This document shows, piece after piece, positions 1 to 10,694 of a stretch of 64,000 nt of DNA. The translations under genes were made by a program, and so were the position numbers. Position 1 is the first letter of the stretch. Every line of letters starts with the position of its first letter. The notes below the pieces were generated by a model that worked only from the letters and a program-made list of their open reading frames with translations, searched no databases and was not told the origin of the DNA. Origin of the DNA: Davidsoniella eucalypti. Taxonomy: Eukaryota; Ascomycota; Sordariomycetes; Microascales; Ceratocystidaceae. The stretch is taken from contig RMBW01000005.1 in NCBI GenBank assembly GCA_004009845.1, positions 580,590-644,589 of the forward strand, given 5' to 3'.

Positions 1-2
1 AC

Positions 3-3000
3 AGCCCGGAGGTACCGAACCAACCCACGGAATCGCCAGTACCGCACAAGACGTCAATCTCCCAACATCAGTCTTCAGTGGTCAAATCTGCTTCGAACTC
101 TGGCATTGGCTCTACCAAGAGTAAATGGGGATCAGATGTCCCCGTAGATCCGCTCTGGCAGGCCCCCGAGATCAATATCGCTAGCCACACGAGTGCCAAT
201 GGAGACAGTGCCCCTCAGAACGGCCGCTATATGTTGCCTTTGAACACTGGCAATACCTCTATCTGGGCCCCCGCACCACGAGAAAAGCTTGACTGGGCCA
301 AAAAGAACAAGAAGACTACCAAGGCCGCTAAGGCCAAGAAGATTGTCGGCTACAAGATACCAAAAAGCCCAGCTCCCACAATTGGCCAGGACGTAGACGA
401 CTTGTCACCAAAGCCGATCACACAATCCCGCGGCCGGCCACGGCTACTCAACAGCGCCTCGAAACAACATCGGAAGACTGAACAGCCCGTTTTGAATTCC
501 AGATCAAGCGAAGTAATGTCTATAATATCCTCCATAGTACCGGCGCCTACCGACGGGCCCAAACAGCTCCCGTCGATTATCGGATCTTCTTCAAATTCAA
601 TCAACAATAGTCGAGGCCGTCCACGTATGCCGATCACCGCCTTATTTAACACTCAGCAAATACAACAAACTGACCGGACTACTCCAAATACAGCAGCACC
701 CATATCAGGCCCGACATCGCCAACAGCGACTTCATCTATGCCAGCAATGACTCCTAACATGTGTAGCCAAGTCTCACTGCCCATCAGATCATCACCAAGG
801 TCTAAAGTATCACAGTCAGCATCAGCTATGGAGTCTCGTACAACATCTACCTCGAGAAATGCCGCTTCGATATCAGATAGGCCACACATACCAGAAGCAA
901 CTACTCCACCTATCGCTCCTTCATACGTACATGCCAAAGTCAAACGAGGCGGGCCACAACTTGGACGCCCATATCCTCTTCATTTCGATGAGGAAGGTGC
1001 GAGTTCGATGGAAACTTCTATTTCCGCGCCTTGTGATTTTGATTTGTCCAAAACAGAAACAAACAAAGCCCTGGAAGAGCAATCAAACTCTCCTCGAACT
1101 TCTATCACGACGGCCTCTGACGATCTTTTGAGTACAAAAAAATCGATCACGGCTGGTTTTGCAAAGAGGAGCGGGAGGCCCTATCTACAACTTCCCACGG
1201 CTCTGCTTGTCAACTCCAACGGCAAATCATCAACCGATCTTTTTCCCGAATACGAAACGGACACAGAAGACAGCGACGGAGACGAGGAAGAGGAGGAATC
1301 AGAAGAAGAGGAATCAGAGGAGGAATACGACGACGAAGAGGACACAGAAAATCAAACAGCCCAAGAAACCGATAGAGTGCCCATATCATCCAACCGGACC
1401 ATTCTAGACTCAACTACCTTGTCCTCTTCTCCGCCTTGTAGCCCTCAATCGAGTATTCATCGTCCCTCCGCTTCTTTAAGTCATTACCGACGTCCTGGTG
1501 ATGCTTTGCTTGAGAGACCTGATCTGGATTTAGACGACTTCCTAGTTCCTTTTAGTGAATTAAATGCTCGCTATAGCTACGAGTCTCTTTCACAAGAAGA
1601 AACCGATTTTACTAGTTACGAAGAAGAAGAAGAAGAAGAAGAAGACGACGACGACGAGACGAATTGGGAAGAAACAGCCTTCGTTTCCAACGACAATCAA
1701 CTGCAAGAAACAGAGAATCAAGAGGGCGAAAATAACAACGACGTCCAAGACGAAAACGAAGATCAAGACGACGACGATAACGACACTATCATCCACCATT
1801 ATTCAGCAGTCGAATCTGACAGTAGTTCCCAATATTCCGACAGTAACGACGACACTACTGTAATACAACATAGCGATTCCATTATCATTCAAGAAGGTGA
1901 CCAGGAATCTAGTATGGATATCAAACCCCCTTCCGCTCAGATGTCCCGAACCAAAATATCGGACTATTCAACACGGGGTTACGATAATGGCTCGTACGAA
2001 TTTTCTGATGAAGAAGACGGTCTTGTGTTTCAAAAGCCCACTACAAGACCTATGGCTCGAGGTAAATTGAAAGTAGCCCCACGGACTGTAGCACCAAAAC
2101 GACCCAAGAATCAGCCTCAAATTTCTGAGCCAGCCACTGTCAACATCATCAAACCCAAGGCGGCTAAACCAGCTCCCGCTCCGGTAGACACCTCTACTGC
2201 ATCATCTGATACTTGGCGACCCCCGCCAAAGCAGGGGCCTCCCCCATATGCTGTCTCTACTCTCTTACTCTCTGATCCACATAGCATCAACGACGGTGGC
2301 CAGCTAGATCTTGCCGGCTCCGACCGGCTCAAACGTAAGCGTACTGTTTCGACCGAATCTTTTGTGATTAGTGCAAGCGAAACTGAAGATTGGGTTCAAG
2401 ATCATCAACGCCTATCTACTCTAGGCGAGCCATGCTTGTCATCATTTCTGAAGCGTGCCAAAACTACCACAACCCCCAAGACATACAGCCTCAAAGCCCA
2501 GAAACGTCGCTATGGCCAGACACCTTCGGTCTCGGCCTCATCGCCTGTGGAAGAAACTAGTGCACGTGTCAATAGGCTCATGAACGCAATAGCCGCTATT
2601 GACGATCAACCGCCTGATTCTATACCGGAAGAAGAACACGATACATCTATGGCTAGTGCTGGTGACGAAAATACTTTGAGTAGTGTGCCAACAGTCGAAG
2701 AATTCAACGAGAGTGCTGTAAGCGTCAATACTACTAGTAATATTAGTAGCGTACCAACACTTATTGCAGACGAGTCTCTTGAGCAGGACTCTCCGTCTCT
2801 CAGTCATACACTGCCAGTGACTACCGTAGAGAAAGAGGACAGTGATATTCCTCCTTCCCCTCCAAAAGAGGCCACCCATATCTCTTCGCAAAAGTTACCA
2901 TCTACTCCTCACAACAAAAAATCGGCAAAATCCACCAAAGCTTCCACTGCAAAACGTTCCATTTTCCGCCGACGAGTTCAAGATATAGACAGCTCAGAGT

Positions 3001-3506
3001 CTGATGAAGATGAACTCTCAATTCTGCTATATTCCAAGATACAGAGTAACAGCCACAGATCTGCCCAGAAGACGAAAAAGACCAGGGTAATAACTAGCGA
3101 CATAAACACTAGCAATTCTACGACAAATACACCTATTTCGAATTTGAGGAAACGCCAGTCTTTGAATGCTAGTGCTACTGCATCTGAGTCTGCACTAAAA
3201 ACGCCGGGGAAGCCCACCAAGGAAATTCCTAGCTCTGTCGCGCTTGGTCGTATTCAGAGTATGGGGAGACTTAAATCTTCATCTGTGACACCTATGACAC
3301 CTTCCAAAACAAGGATACCATTTTCGTCATCATCCTCTGTCGTCGCGGTTAAGAAACGAGTGAGCACAGCTAGCTTTATCCCCCAAACGTACAGTCGCAG
3401 TACTTCACCGACTATAACGCAAACACCAGGCGGATCATTGCGTCGTTGTGGTGAAAATGGGTACCAATGTCAGCGAGAATTCTGTTTTAGCTGTGTATCT
3501 ATCTAG
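3..3506 (+). CDS. Large disordered protein with four GRP motifs, 5' end missing
   Basis: The frame is open from the first bases of the window to the stop at 3504-3506, with no intron needed, so the gene begins upstream; at least 1167 codons are present. Counting from the Val at 78, two AT-hook-like RGRPR cores lie near residues 117 and 178, and two related GRPY motifs near 293 and 363. Long runs of Glu and Asp lie at about 395-420 and 510-570, and Ser/Thr/Pro-rich basic sequence follows. The last 20 residues hold four cysteines spaced C-x6-C-x4-C-x2-C, which resembles half of an IBR/ZBR-type zinc finger. A GTATCT sits just before the stop, so a further 3' exon is possible. The composition suggests a nuclear, chromatin-associated protein; this is inference and I do not recognise the family. 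The neighbouring gene is convergent. Confidence 0.75.
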   Translation, partial: SPEVPNQPTESPVPHKTSISQHQSSVVKSASNSGIGSTKSKWGSDVPVDPLWQAPEINIASHTSANGDSAPQNGRYMLPLNTGNTSIWAPAPREKLDWAKKNKKTTKAAKAKKIVGYKIPKSPAPTIGQDVDDLSPKPITQSRGRPRLLNSASKQHRKTEQPVLNSRSSEVMSIISSIVPAPTDGPKQLPSIIGSSSNSINNSRGRPRMPITALFNTQQIQQTDRTTPNTAAPISGPTSPTATSSMPAMTPNMCSQVSLPIRSSPRSKVSQSASAMESRTTSTSRNAASISDRPHIPEATTPPIAPSYVHAKVKRGGPQLGRPYPLHFDEEGASSMETSISAPCDFDLSKTETNKALEEQSNSPRTSITTASDDLLSTKKSITAGFAKRSGRPYLQLPTALLVNSNGKSSTDLFPEYETDTEDSDGDEEEEESEEEESEEEYDDEEDTENQTAQETDRVPISSNRTILDSTTLSSSPPCSPQSSIHRPSASLSHYRRPGDALLERPDLDLDDFLVPFSELNARYSYESLSQEETDFTSYEEEEEEEEDDDDETNWEETAFVSNDNQLQETENQEGENNNDVQDENEDQDDDDNDTIIHHYSAVESDSSSQYSDSNDDTTVIQHSDSIIIQEGDQESSMDIKPPSAQMSRTKISDYSTRGYDNGSYEFSDEEDGLVFQKPTTRPMARGKLKVAPRTVAPKRPKNQPQISEPATVNIIKPKAAKPAPAPVDTSTASSDTWRPPPKQGPPPYAVSTLLLSDPHSINDGGQLDLAGSDRLKRKRTVSTESFVISASETEDWVQDHQRLSTLGEPCLSSFLKRAKTTTTPKTYSLKAQKRRYGQTPSVSASSPVEETSARVNRLMNAIAAIDDQPPDSIPEEEHDTSMASAGDENTLSSVPTVEEFNESAVSVNTTSNISSVPTLIADESLEQDSPSLSHTLPVTTVEKEDSDIPPSPPKEATHISSQKLPSTPHNKKSAKSTKASTAKRSIFRRRVQDIDSSESDEDELSILLYSKIQSNSHRSAQKTKKTRVITSDINTSNSTTNTPISNLRKRQSLNASATASESALKTPGKPTKEIPSSVALGRIQSMGRLKSSSVTPMTPSKTRIPFSSSSSVVAVKKRVSTASFIPQTYSRSTSPTITQTPGGSLRRCGENGYQCQREFCFSCVSI

Positions 3507-4313
3507 TGGTGTGAGCACCAACATGACAATGTTAATGATTTCTTGAACTTTCTTCCCTTTTCGTCCATTCCTTTTCCTCTAATGATTCATGTTATGTCCC
3601 TCATGAACCTATTCAAGTTTCCTCTTATTTCTTTGGGCGATTATTTCCTATATAAATGCCCCCTTTCTTTTTTAACTTATATTCTTCTGGTGTTAAGTTC
3701 TGGGGGGTTTTCTTTTATTATACAACGGAATTTATCATGGCGTCTTACTATCCTGTTTTTTGATATTCTTCTTCGTCCTATCCGAATTCATGGCATCAGT
3801 AAACTTTTCCACTAGGGTAATTACTTGGGCGGATACATTTTGATTCATTTTCTTTATTCATGGATATTTTTTGGTTGTTGTTAAGTAGAGGTTGGATATA
3901 TAGGCTTATTTCTTCACATCCACAAGTCACTGAAAGAAGTATTACTTGATAATTATGAACAAGTTCAAAGGCATATTACATATCCATACAGCATATAATC
4001 ATCCTATTCTATGCCTAAGAGATTAACAAGTGAGTTACTCCAAGTTAAAAACCTCACCAATTTTGAACATACATCCGATCAATTTCTAGCTAGAGATTTT
4101 ACTTTACAAAACTACTATTGTATGAGTAGATACTAATAGTAGGTTCAACATGAGAGATTCAAACTTTCAGCAGTGGTAAAACAATGATGATACGTTCAGA
4201 GCAGATGAGAGCGGAAAAGATAGACTGAACTAACGGGAGGGAGTAAGACAAATAAAAGAAATTCATAATAGTATAGGTTAAACGTGTAGGTATCTCTTCA
4301 ATAGTATAGGTAT
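3507..4313. other. Spacer between convergent genes
   Basis: This is 3' flanking sequence of two convergent genes, T-rich on the left and A-rich on the right. I see no gene, repeat or RNA in it. Confidence 0.6.
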
Positions 4314-5753
4314 TTATACCACGGGAGCAGCAGTTGGGGCGTTGGGAGGCATGCCGTTGCGAATAGGGTCAAAGTAATTATGTCCCTGGGCCTCCTTAGC
4401 AGTCAAGCGCTCCTATAAGAAAAGAAGAATAAAGTGTTAGCAAGATATGTAAGCCAGAGACATGTATAGGTGTATATGATACGTACCTGGTGATCGTAAC
4501 GGAGTAGCTTGTCAAGGAAGTCGATAGCCTCATTGCTCACGTAACGCTGGTTCTCAGCAGTGATGAAGCTATGCCACGGCTTCTTGGGGAAACGGCCAAG
4601 CACATCGTCGTATTGAGGGTCTAGCTCGATATCGTATTTGTCGATGTAGTCGAATAGGGCGTCAGTACCTAGGACCTTGCCAATTTTCACCAGTTGGTCG
4701 ATGTTACTGTTTCCGTGGAAGAAGGGCTCCTTGCGGAAAATCATCGAGGCGTACATGGCACCCAGACTCCACATGTCCAAGCTGTAATCGTATTCCTGGT
4801 AATCGACAAGAAGTTCTGGGCCCTTGAAGTATCTGGAAGCTACGCGCACGTTGTATTGTGTGCCAGGGTGGTAGAACTCAGCCAGACCCCAATCGATAAG
4901 ACGAAGCTAGAGAAAGGGAAAACCATGATTAGTCACAAGAGATGGATAGAGGAAATATATGCGAAATGTTCATAGACGAACGTACCTTTTTGTTCTCGTG
5001 GTCAATCATGATGTTGTGAGGCTTGACGTCACGGTGCATGATGCCTTTGCTGTGGCAGAAATCCAGAGCCTTAAGCAGCTCAAAGATGTAGAACCGCACA
5101 TCGTAATCGGTGAATCTAGGGTACAGCGTACGGAAGTCGGTGTTGTTGACGCACTCGAAGATGAGCGAGGGCGTCTTGCTTTGCGGGTCGCGCACTACGT
5201 CCAGAAGCGCCACGATGTTGGGGCCACCTGAAAGGTTCTGTAGAATCTTGATCTCACGCTTGATCTTCTTCTTCTTCACAGGCTTGAGAACCTTGATGAC
5301 ACACTTCTGGTAGTTGGCGACATTAATGCCTTCGAAGACTTCCGAGTATTTGCCTCTGCCTGTTCCCATGTGTTAGATGTATGCTATATATGTGTATGTG
5401 TTACATGATGTGCATAAAATTCCCACAATAGCAGGCGAGTTTCGCCAAAGCCCCTCAAGAGCCAGGCAAAGCGAGCAGGTGTGCTCTAAAGTAATGTTGG
5501 CATCCTGTCGAACGACAAACTGCGGTACGTACCAATCTTGCGAACAACCTCGTAGTTCTCGAGAACTCCCCAGCCTGTAGTTGAGTCTATATTAGTGGAC
5601 GGTTCCTAAGCTGGTTAGCAGCAAGAAGCTGCCGCCGGTCATGTAAGATGGGCTGATGTTGGCTTTCTTACTGATGTTGACAGAGTCATAGTCCCAGTAT
5701 GCCCGAGGCATAGCCTGGTTGACGTAGGGGTAGATCCGTGCAATGCTCTCCAT
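4314..5753 (-). CDS. cka1: Casein kinase 2 catalytic subunit alpha
   Basis: Five exons on the minus strand: 5753-5672, 5574-5533, 5359-4986, 4906-4487 and 4412-4314. All junctions are GT-AG and in phase, giving 338 residues, the usual CK2-alpha length. Visible kinase landmarks are the glycine loop GRGKYSEV (42-49), the catalytic Lys64, the basic CK2 stretch KPVKKKKIKR (67-76), HRD (150-152), and the CK2-specific DWG in place of DFG (171-173), followed by LAEFYHPG. The N-terminus (MESIARIYPYVNQAMPRAYW) is typical of the family and fixes the start. CK2 is a constitutively active acidophilic Ser/Thr kinase that forms a tetramer with beta subunits in nucleus and cytoplasm. The 171-nt second intron (5532-5360) separates two halves of the glycine loop. 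Identification is secure. Confidence 0.97.
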
Positions 5754-7007
5754 GGTGGGCGGCGACGACAATATATGCGGCCGAGGCTGGCGATATCAAA
5801 GAATAAAACAGGAAAACGGGCCGTAAAGAGCTGGCTTGTCTTTCGCAGGCGACTAGCTAATTGTGTTGTAGAGAGAAAGGAGAATAGGCGATAACGATGG
5901 CCAGACGTCCAGCACAGCCGATATATCCAATTGGACAAGTCAGACAGGTCGCGCGATCGCAGTTGTGCAGGCGTCGAATTAAAAGGTCGTCGGTTTCGCC
6001 GTCGTTGTCGGAAGACAATTGAGGGCTTCGTTGACTAGACTAACTAGACTAGAGAATTTGAGTAGTGTTTGGCGATTTGATCGGGTCGTTTTTGGTGTTT
6101 TTTTGGTGGGGGAGGGGGGGCTGGCTAGTTGGTCCGGCTAAAGAAAAAAAAAAGCGCCAATCTCAAGTCAAAACAATGGCAGCGCAAGGCCTTGTCTGCA
6201 TGAAAATGGAGTTTGAGCTCTGGTTCGGACAAAAATAATACGATTCTTTTTATATTACGGCGCCTCAGATCAAGGCTTTACAATGGAAACACTAAAACCC
6301 TGAGATACTCTTTCAATTTATCACACTACTATTGACTGAGGTTGTGTCGTCACACATGACTTGTTTGGGCTGTCGTCAACTGTCAACTTCGATGAGAGGC
6401 TCGGCAAGGCTGATGCCAGTTGTGATTGGCTAGCCACCGAACTCTGCAGTCGGTGTATCGAAACAGTCGCCACTCTAGCCTCTAAATTCCTCAGCGTACA
6501 GAGCGGAGTTTGGTAGACACGATAAGCGCGATAATACAATCTGATTGCTTTTGCTTTTGCATACAAACAAATGCACATTCCTAGAGAACGCAATGCATAA
6601 CATGAACAAAAAATAGGGCCTAGATATATGCAAGTTATGTATCTACTAATTTTTGTTCTTGGTTCCCAATTCCATTCCGTCTACCCACCCAGGATGCTAA
6701 CCAATCGGGTTATCATGTTAGCAAATGTCCGCAAAATGACCTTAAAGGCAAGAAACGTCGGCGTTGGACTTTGTATCAGAGAGAAGATTATGATATCTCG
6801 TCACGCCAGCACTGTCCAAAACACAAGCCACATTGAAGTCCTCCGCACATCCGCAAGAGCCTAGATGAGCGTCGTCCATGCAGCCGTGCTTTGCGTAACT
6901 GGTCAGGCTAAGGATGACGATACGAAAGTTCTCATCATATTTGTCCAATATACAGTTATAAGGTAAGGGTGGGTGAGTAGAGGCAACTTACTCCTAAGTA
7001 TTTAGTT
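5754..7007. other. Spacer upstream of CK2 alpha
   Basis: This contains the promoter side of the kinase gene and the 3' flank of the next minus-strand gene. A G-rich run (about 6108-6121) and an A-run (about 6144-6153) lie near the kinase start. The short open frames here show no recognisable protein. Confidence 0.5.
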
Positions 7008-7647
7008 TTAGTCATATTCGAGACTGTCCAGACCGGTGTCTACAATATCCCAAGTCCGCTTTCGCAGATCAGGTTTCGGCTCCCTGCGCGCATTGGAGTT
7101 GTTGCCCCTTTTCTTCTTGCGCTTCTTGGGTTTGTTGGATGACGATGTACGTGAATCACTGGCTTCTCCCTCATCTTCAATGGCTTCGCTTGAGCGTTTG
7201 GTGCTCTGTTGTTTCTCAGATGCAGGATCTTTGACAGAAAACACAGGCTCGATTTCTGCCTTTTCAGCGGCGGCCTTACGCTTCTCCCAATTCCGTAACA
7301 TTTTTCTCAACTCAGATTGACGGAACATGAGGATCTGCTCGTCGGTAAGTGTACGCTGCGTCCCGTCATGGTAGGTGCCCAAATCTTTTTCGTAGACTTC
7401 TTCTTGGTAGGCCTGTTCTGTATATTCTTCCTCGGTAAATGCATCCTGTTGAGTCACGTCAGGTTGTGGTAACTCAGGAGGCATAAATTTCGAGGCAAAA
7501 GATGTCATTGCATGCTGAGAAAGATGCGCATCGTGAAAGGCTTTGAGATCATCCTAATATATGTTAGTCAGGGCTAATTGTCACGGTAGTAAGTAATGAT
7601 CATGGTCTTACCAGACTAACTGGTGGGGGTGCACCAAATGGTAACAT
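7008..7647 (-). CDS. DUF3807-like conserved fungal protein
   Basis: Two exons on the minus strand, 7647-7612 and 7553-7008, separated by a 58-nt intron with a GACTAAC branch site, give 193 residues. The first exon supplies only MLPFGAPPPVSL; the second opens with DDLKAFHDAHL, which is why I extended the gene beyond the internal Met at 7508. The middle holds an acidic Glu/Tyr-rich stretch, then YHDGTQRTLTDEQILMFRQS and a basic helix rich in Arg, Lys and Glu. The C-terminal third is Lys/Arg-rich (KPKKRKKKRG), compatible with nuclear localisation. This arrangement matches what I remember of the fungal DUF3807 family, whose function is unknown. The neighbours are unrelated. Confidence 0.85.
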
Positions 7648-8013
7648 GATGGTCTTTAACGTTTATGGCCAGAGTTATTGAGCTAGGAGAGGCAGGCTCA
7701 GACAGGGAGCATCTCAATCGTTTTGTATGATGGTCTCAATATCCATCTTTACCAGCGCAGGAAAAAATTGCACTGAAGTAACCAGTGCGCGGTAATCTGT
7801 TTGATGTAAGAAAGATATTAAAAGGTAGCAAAAAGATGAAATGTTTCTGTGAAGCAAAGGTGGAACTAGATCTTTGCTTGGCCATATGTCGTGGCACGTG
7901 ATCACGATACCCTGACGATTTTATTACAGGCCGTAGAGACGCGTCTGGCGCGTTGAATTGTGGGTTAATGGGTCAATAGACTGTTGACGTCATACAAGCA
8001 AGCCAAGAAAGGG
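7648..8013. other. Short spacer
   Basis: About 370 bp between two minus-strand genes. It must hold the promoter of the DUF3807 gene. Nothing else is seen. Confidence 0.5.
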
Positions 8014-8681
8014 TCACTGATGACCGAGAAGAGCAAGTGCGCTCTGGAAGGCTCTCAACACACGATCGTCTTGAAAAGGCGCCATTATGGATGGATAGTT
8101 AGATTGACGGTTATTTATGAAGTTAGATGTAATGCACGACTTACGGTGCTCTTGCTTTTCAGCTGTGCGTTTCTCGGCGAGAGTAACAAAACGTTCGCGG
8201 GTCTGCAGACGCTTTGTGGCGCGGTCGTTGTCAACAGCCGACGATGTAGATGCCCAGATGCCGAAATACTGCAATATGGTGAGTGGTCTGTTTATGTCTA
8301 GGTTCATGTTCGATTTTGTGTAGAGTGTACCTTGGCAATGCGGTCAAACTCTTCCAGAATCTCCCGCTCTTTCTGGTCGGCTTCAACGAGAGCTCCTTCG
8401 TAACGAGCCTCGAAGTCTTCCCAATCGAACGAGTTTAGGGCTCCTGGTGTACTGGGCGAGCTAGGTGGGTTTGTGGCGTCGTCGTTGCTACCAGAAGCGG
8501 CAATCAATTGGTCGAGACGCGGCTCTGGAGTGCGAGTGCTGGGCTTGCGCAAGTCAGAGAACATATCATCGCTGCTACCGTTTCCGGAGTCGTTATTGTT
8601 ATTGTTATTCTTGTTGTTGTCGCCGGGCTGGGGCTGTGTAGCCTTGGTTGGCGAGGCTCTGCCGTTCATCTTTTTTTCCAT
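8014..8681 (-). CDS. Conserved fungal protein of unknown function, helical C-terminus
   Basis: Three exons on the minus strand, 8681-8331, 8268-8145 and 8069-8014, all GT-AG and in phase, encode 176 residues. The N-terminal half is disordered and rich in Asn, Ser and Pro, with an Asn run near residues 22-30. The C-terminal half is helical: FDWEDFEARYEGALVEAD, then YFGIWASTSSAVDNDRA, a TRERFVTLAEKR segment and a closing AFQSALALLGHQ. The last intron was placed so that the helix continues with AEKQEHHDRVLRAF instead of reading into AT-rich intron. The pattern looks conserved in ascomycetes but I cannot name the family. A role as a small coiled-coil subunit is only a guess. Confidence 0.75.
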
Positions 8682-8860
8682 TATTTTGCGTAGCGTTTTT
8701 AGCGTGAACGATGAGACGGGGTTTCGAGCAAGCGGTCGGGCTATTTTTTGTTGCTGGCGTTGAAGATCCCAGAATGATGAGGAGGCTAGCTCTGGCTGTA
8801 TGTCATATCAAGCGTCCATTCAAGTTTCCAGGCAAAGGGGCTCCAGTTTCATTCTAGCTA

Positions 8861-8910
8861 AGGGCGTGATGCGTATCTCTTGCATGGGCGCAATAATTGC
8901 TCGGGAGCAA
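8861..8910 (+). repeat. Left 50-bp TIR of the outer element
   Basis: Perfect inverted match to 10645-10694, beginning AGGGCGTGATGCGTATCTC. Confidence 0.9.
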
Positions 8911-9034
8911 TTATTGCCTATTTAGGCCACCAAAATGCATAATAAAAGCGGGCTGTTTGTGCTCTCGCTGTATTTTTTTATGTCGATGTATCCCGTCAAA
9001 AGAGTACGTCTCCCGTATTAGCATATACTATATA

Positions 9035-9107
9035 CAGGGCTAAGTTTTGTCGTGGGATCAGCGTACAGATCGGTCTCTTGCAAGTAACTGTTTATTCTCG
9101 ACATGTA
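9035..9107 (+). repeat. Left TIR of the Tc1 element
   Basis: 73 bp, matching 10491-10563 in inverse orientation with two substitutions. Confidence 0.9.
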
Positions 9108-9314
9108 CCTACTCAAGTTTCCCCACTTTTAAAATTCCCCGCTTTTCTGAACAAAAGTTATCCTTCTACACCTTTTTTCTCCTTATAACACAACACAGTT
9201 ATAAAACAATAAAATATATCACCAGACCATTATACTAATATACTACTATACAACTTGACTATTATACAACTTGACTATTATACTTGACTATTACCACCAT
9301 TACAACTACTAATT

Positions 9315-10220
9315 ATGTCTACAATAACGGATCTAGAGCTTAGACTTCAAGACATATCCCAAAGAACCCAAGATCTCAGAAGCCAGGGGGCACGTAAAAA
9401 CGTGAATTTCAGCTCCAACTGCAACGGTTCCAACAGCTCCAACAACGACATGCAGAAGAAGTAAACCAGCTCAATAGCCAGCATGAAGGGCTACAGCAAG
9501 AATACCACGAAGTTCGACAACAGTTGTTGATTGCACAGTCCCATTCAAACGACAACAATTTCGAACCCCTTCGCCAACACTAGAAAACAGCGGAAATTTC
9601 CAATGATTCACTTACCTCTGTACGCTCACGAAATACTACTCGTGATGTTCGATTAGAGGTTCAAACCCTTGTGAACAATGCTGGATGGACCACCAAGCCG
9701 TAGCCTCAGGTCTTCATCTTACAGTAAGACAAGTCCAATACGCCATGAGAAACCCAGTGACCCCTCGTCGCCCACCTCGTAAACTTACACCAGCCCAAGT
9801 GATGATGATAATTGAGTTTGTGTGTGCAAGCCCAGAGGGTCGACAAATGTCATATAAGAGCTAGTGAGAGTCATGGAGTTTATGAAGTCTTTCGAGCCTG
9901 AGAGTCTAGAGTTTATGCAAGATAATGCTGCTTGCCATAAAGCGAGACAGACCATGGAAGAGTTTCGATCTCATGGCATCACGGTCCTGGATTGGCCACC
10001 TTTCTCACCAGACCTCAACCCGATCGAAGCTGATTGGCATGAGATGAAGTTATATATCCAAAGGAACTTCTCCAAGACTCTTCGCTTGGAGGAACTTCGA
10101 AATGCAGTCCAAGAGGCTTGGGACAATATTAGCAATGAGTACCTTCATGAACTCCTAGTTTCTATGAAGAATCGTTGTGAGGCTGTTATCGCTACCAATG
10201 GGTTGTACACTAGGTACTAG
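9315..10220 (+). pseudogene. Tc1 transposase relic
   Basis: The frame opens at ATG 9315 and then breaks repeatedly by frameshifts and in-frame stops (for example near 9461, 9580 and 9703). The surviving C-terminal part (9864-10220, 118 codons) carries the second catalytic Asp in FMQDNAACHK and the final Glu in PPFSPDLNPIE, with 34 residues between them, which is the DD34E signature of Tc1. The region with the first catalytic Asp appears deleted. The N-terminal part keeps a Gln-rich coiled coil. The gene is clearly non-functional. Confidence 0.9.
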
Positions 10221-10490
10221 TTTGAAATATATATGGTATTTTAATACACACAGCTATGAATTAAACAGATCTTAAGTGCATATAGTTTCAATTTATTATA
10301 GCAATATCATGAAATTTGCCGATAGGCACAATTTCAACATCTCGCAACAAATTTCATCACTGTCCTTCTTGTTAGTCAACTAAGGCCTCTAGATGATGAT
10401 CATTTTCCTGATTATAGAAATAAACAAGGGATTGTTAATGATAATGTTGACATCTGTCAATACAGTGTATAGTACAGTTATAATACCGCG

Positions 10491-10563
10491 TACATGTCGA
10501 GAATAAACAGTTACTTGCAAGAGACCGATCTGCACGCTGATCCCACGACAAAACTTAACCCTG
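10491..10563 (-). repeat. Right TIR of the Tc1 element
   Basis: Reverse complement of 9035-9107 with two substitutions. TA follows directly. Confidence 0.9.
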
Positions 10564-10644
10564 TAGAGAGTACTAGAAGTATACCATTGAATGGGTACAT
10601 CAGGCCAGTGCATAAATTTGTGTACCTTCCCAATTTAGACATTC

Positions 10645-10694
10645 TTGCTCCCGAGCAATTATTGCGCCCATGCAAGAGATACGCATCACGCCCT
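10645..10694 (-). repeat. Right 50-bp TIR of the outer element
   Basis: Perfect reverse complement of 8861-8910. It ends with CACGCCCT and is followed by AA instead of TA. Confidence 0.9.

Larger units (their letters stand above)
9035..10563 (+). mobile_element. Degenerate Tc1-family transposon nested in the outer element
   Basis: This 1529-bp element is flanked by TA on both sides (9033-9034 and 10564-10565), the standard Tc1/mariner target duplication. Its 73-bp terminal inverted repeats (9035-9107 and 10491-10563) start CAGGG(C/T)TAAGTTTTG and differ at only two positions. It contains a broken DD34E transposase gene, so it cannot move by itself. It could still be mobilised in trans if a relative elsewhere makes transposase. 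Confidence 0.9.
8861..10694. mobile_element. MITE-like TIR element split by a nested Tc1 insertion
   Basis: The element is bounded by perfect 50-bp inverted repeats at 8861-8910 and 10645-10694. The left flank is TA and the right flank AA, consistent with a decayed TA target duplication. Removing the inner element leaves about 305 bp without coding sequence, the size of a non-autonomous MITE. The left TIR runs into a palindrome (GCAATAATTGCTC, two bases, then its complement) that could fold into a hairpin. The perfect TIR match implies this insertion is fairly young, although the nested element is already dead. Confidence 0.8.

Noticed and set aside
3543..3815. Hydrophobic 90-codon frame after the first gene
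   Set aside because: Composition follows the T-rich 3' flank. No features of a real membrane protein gene.
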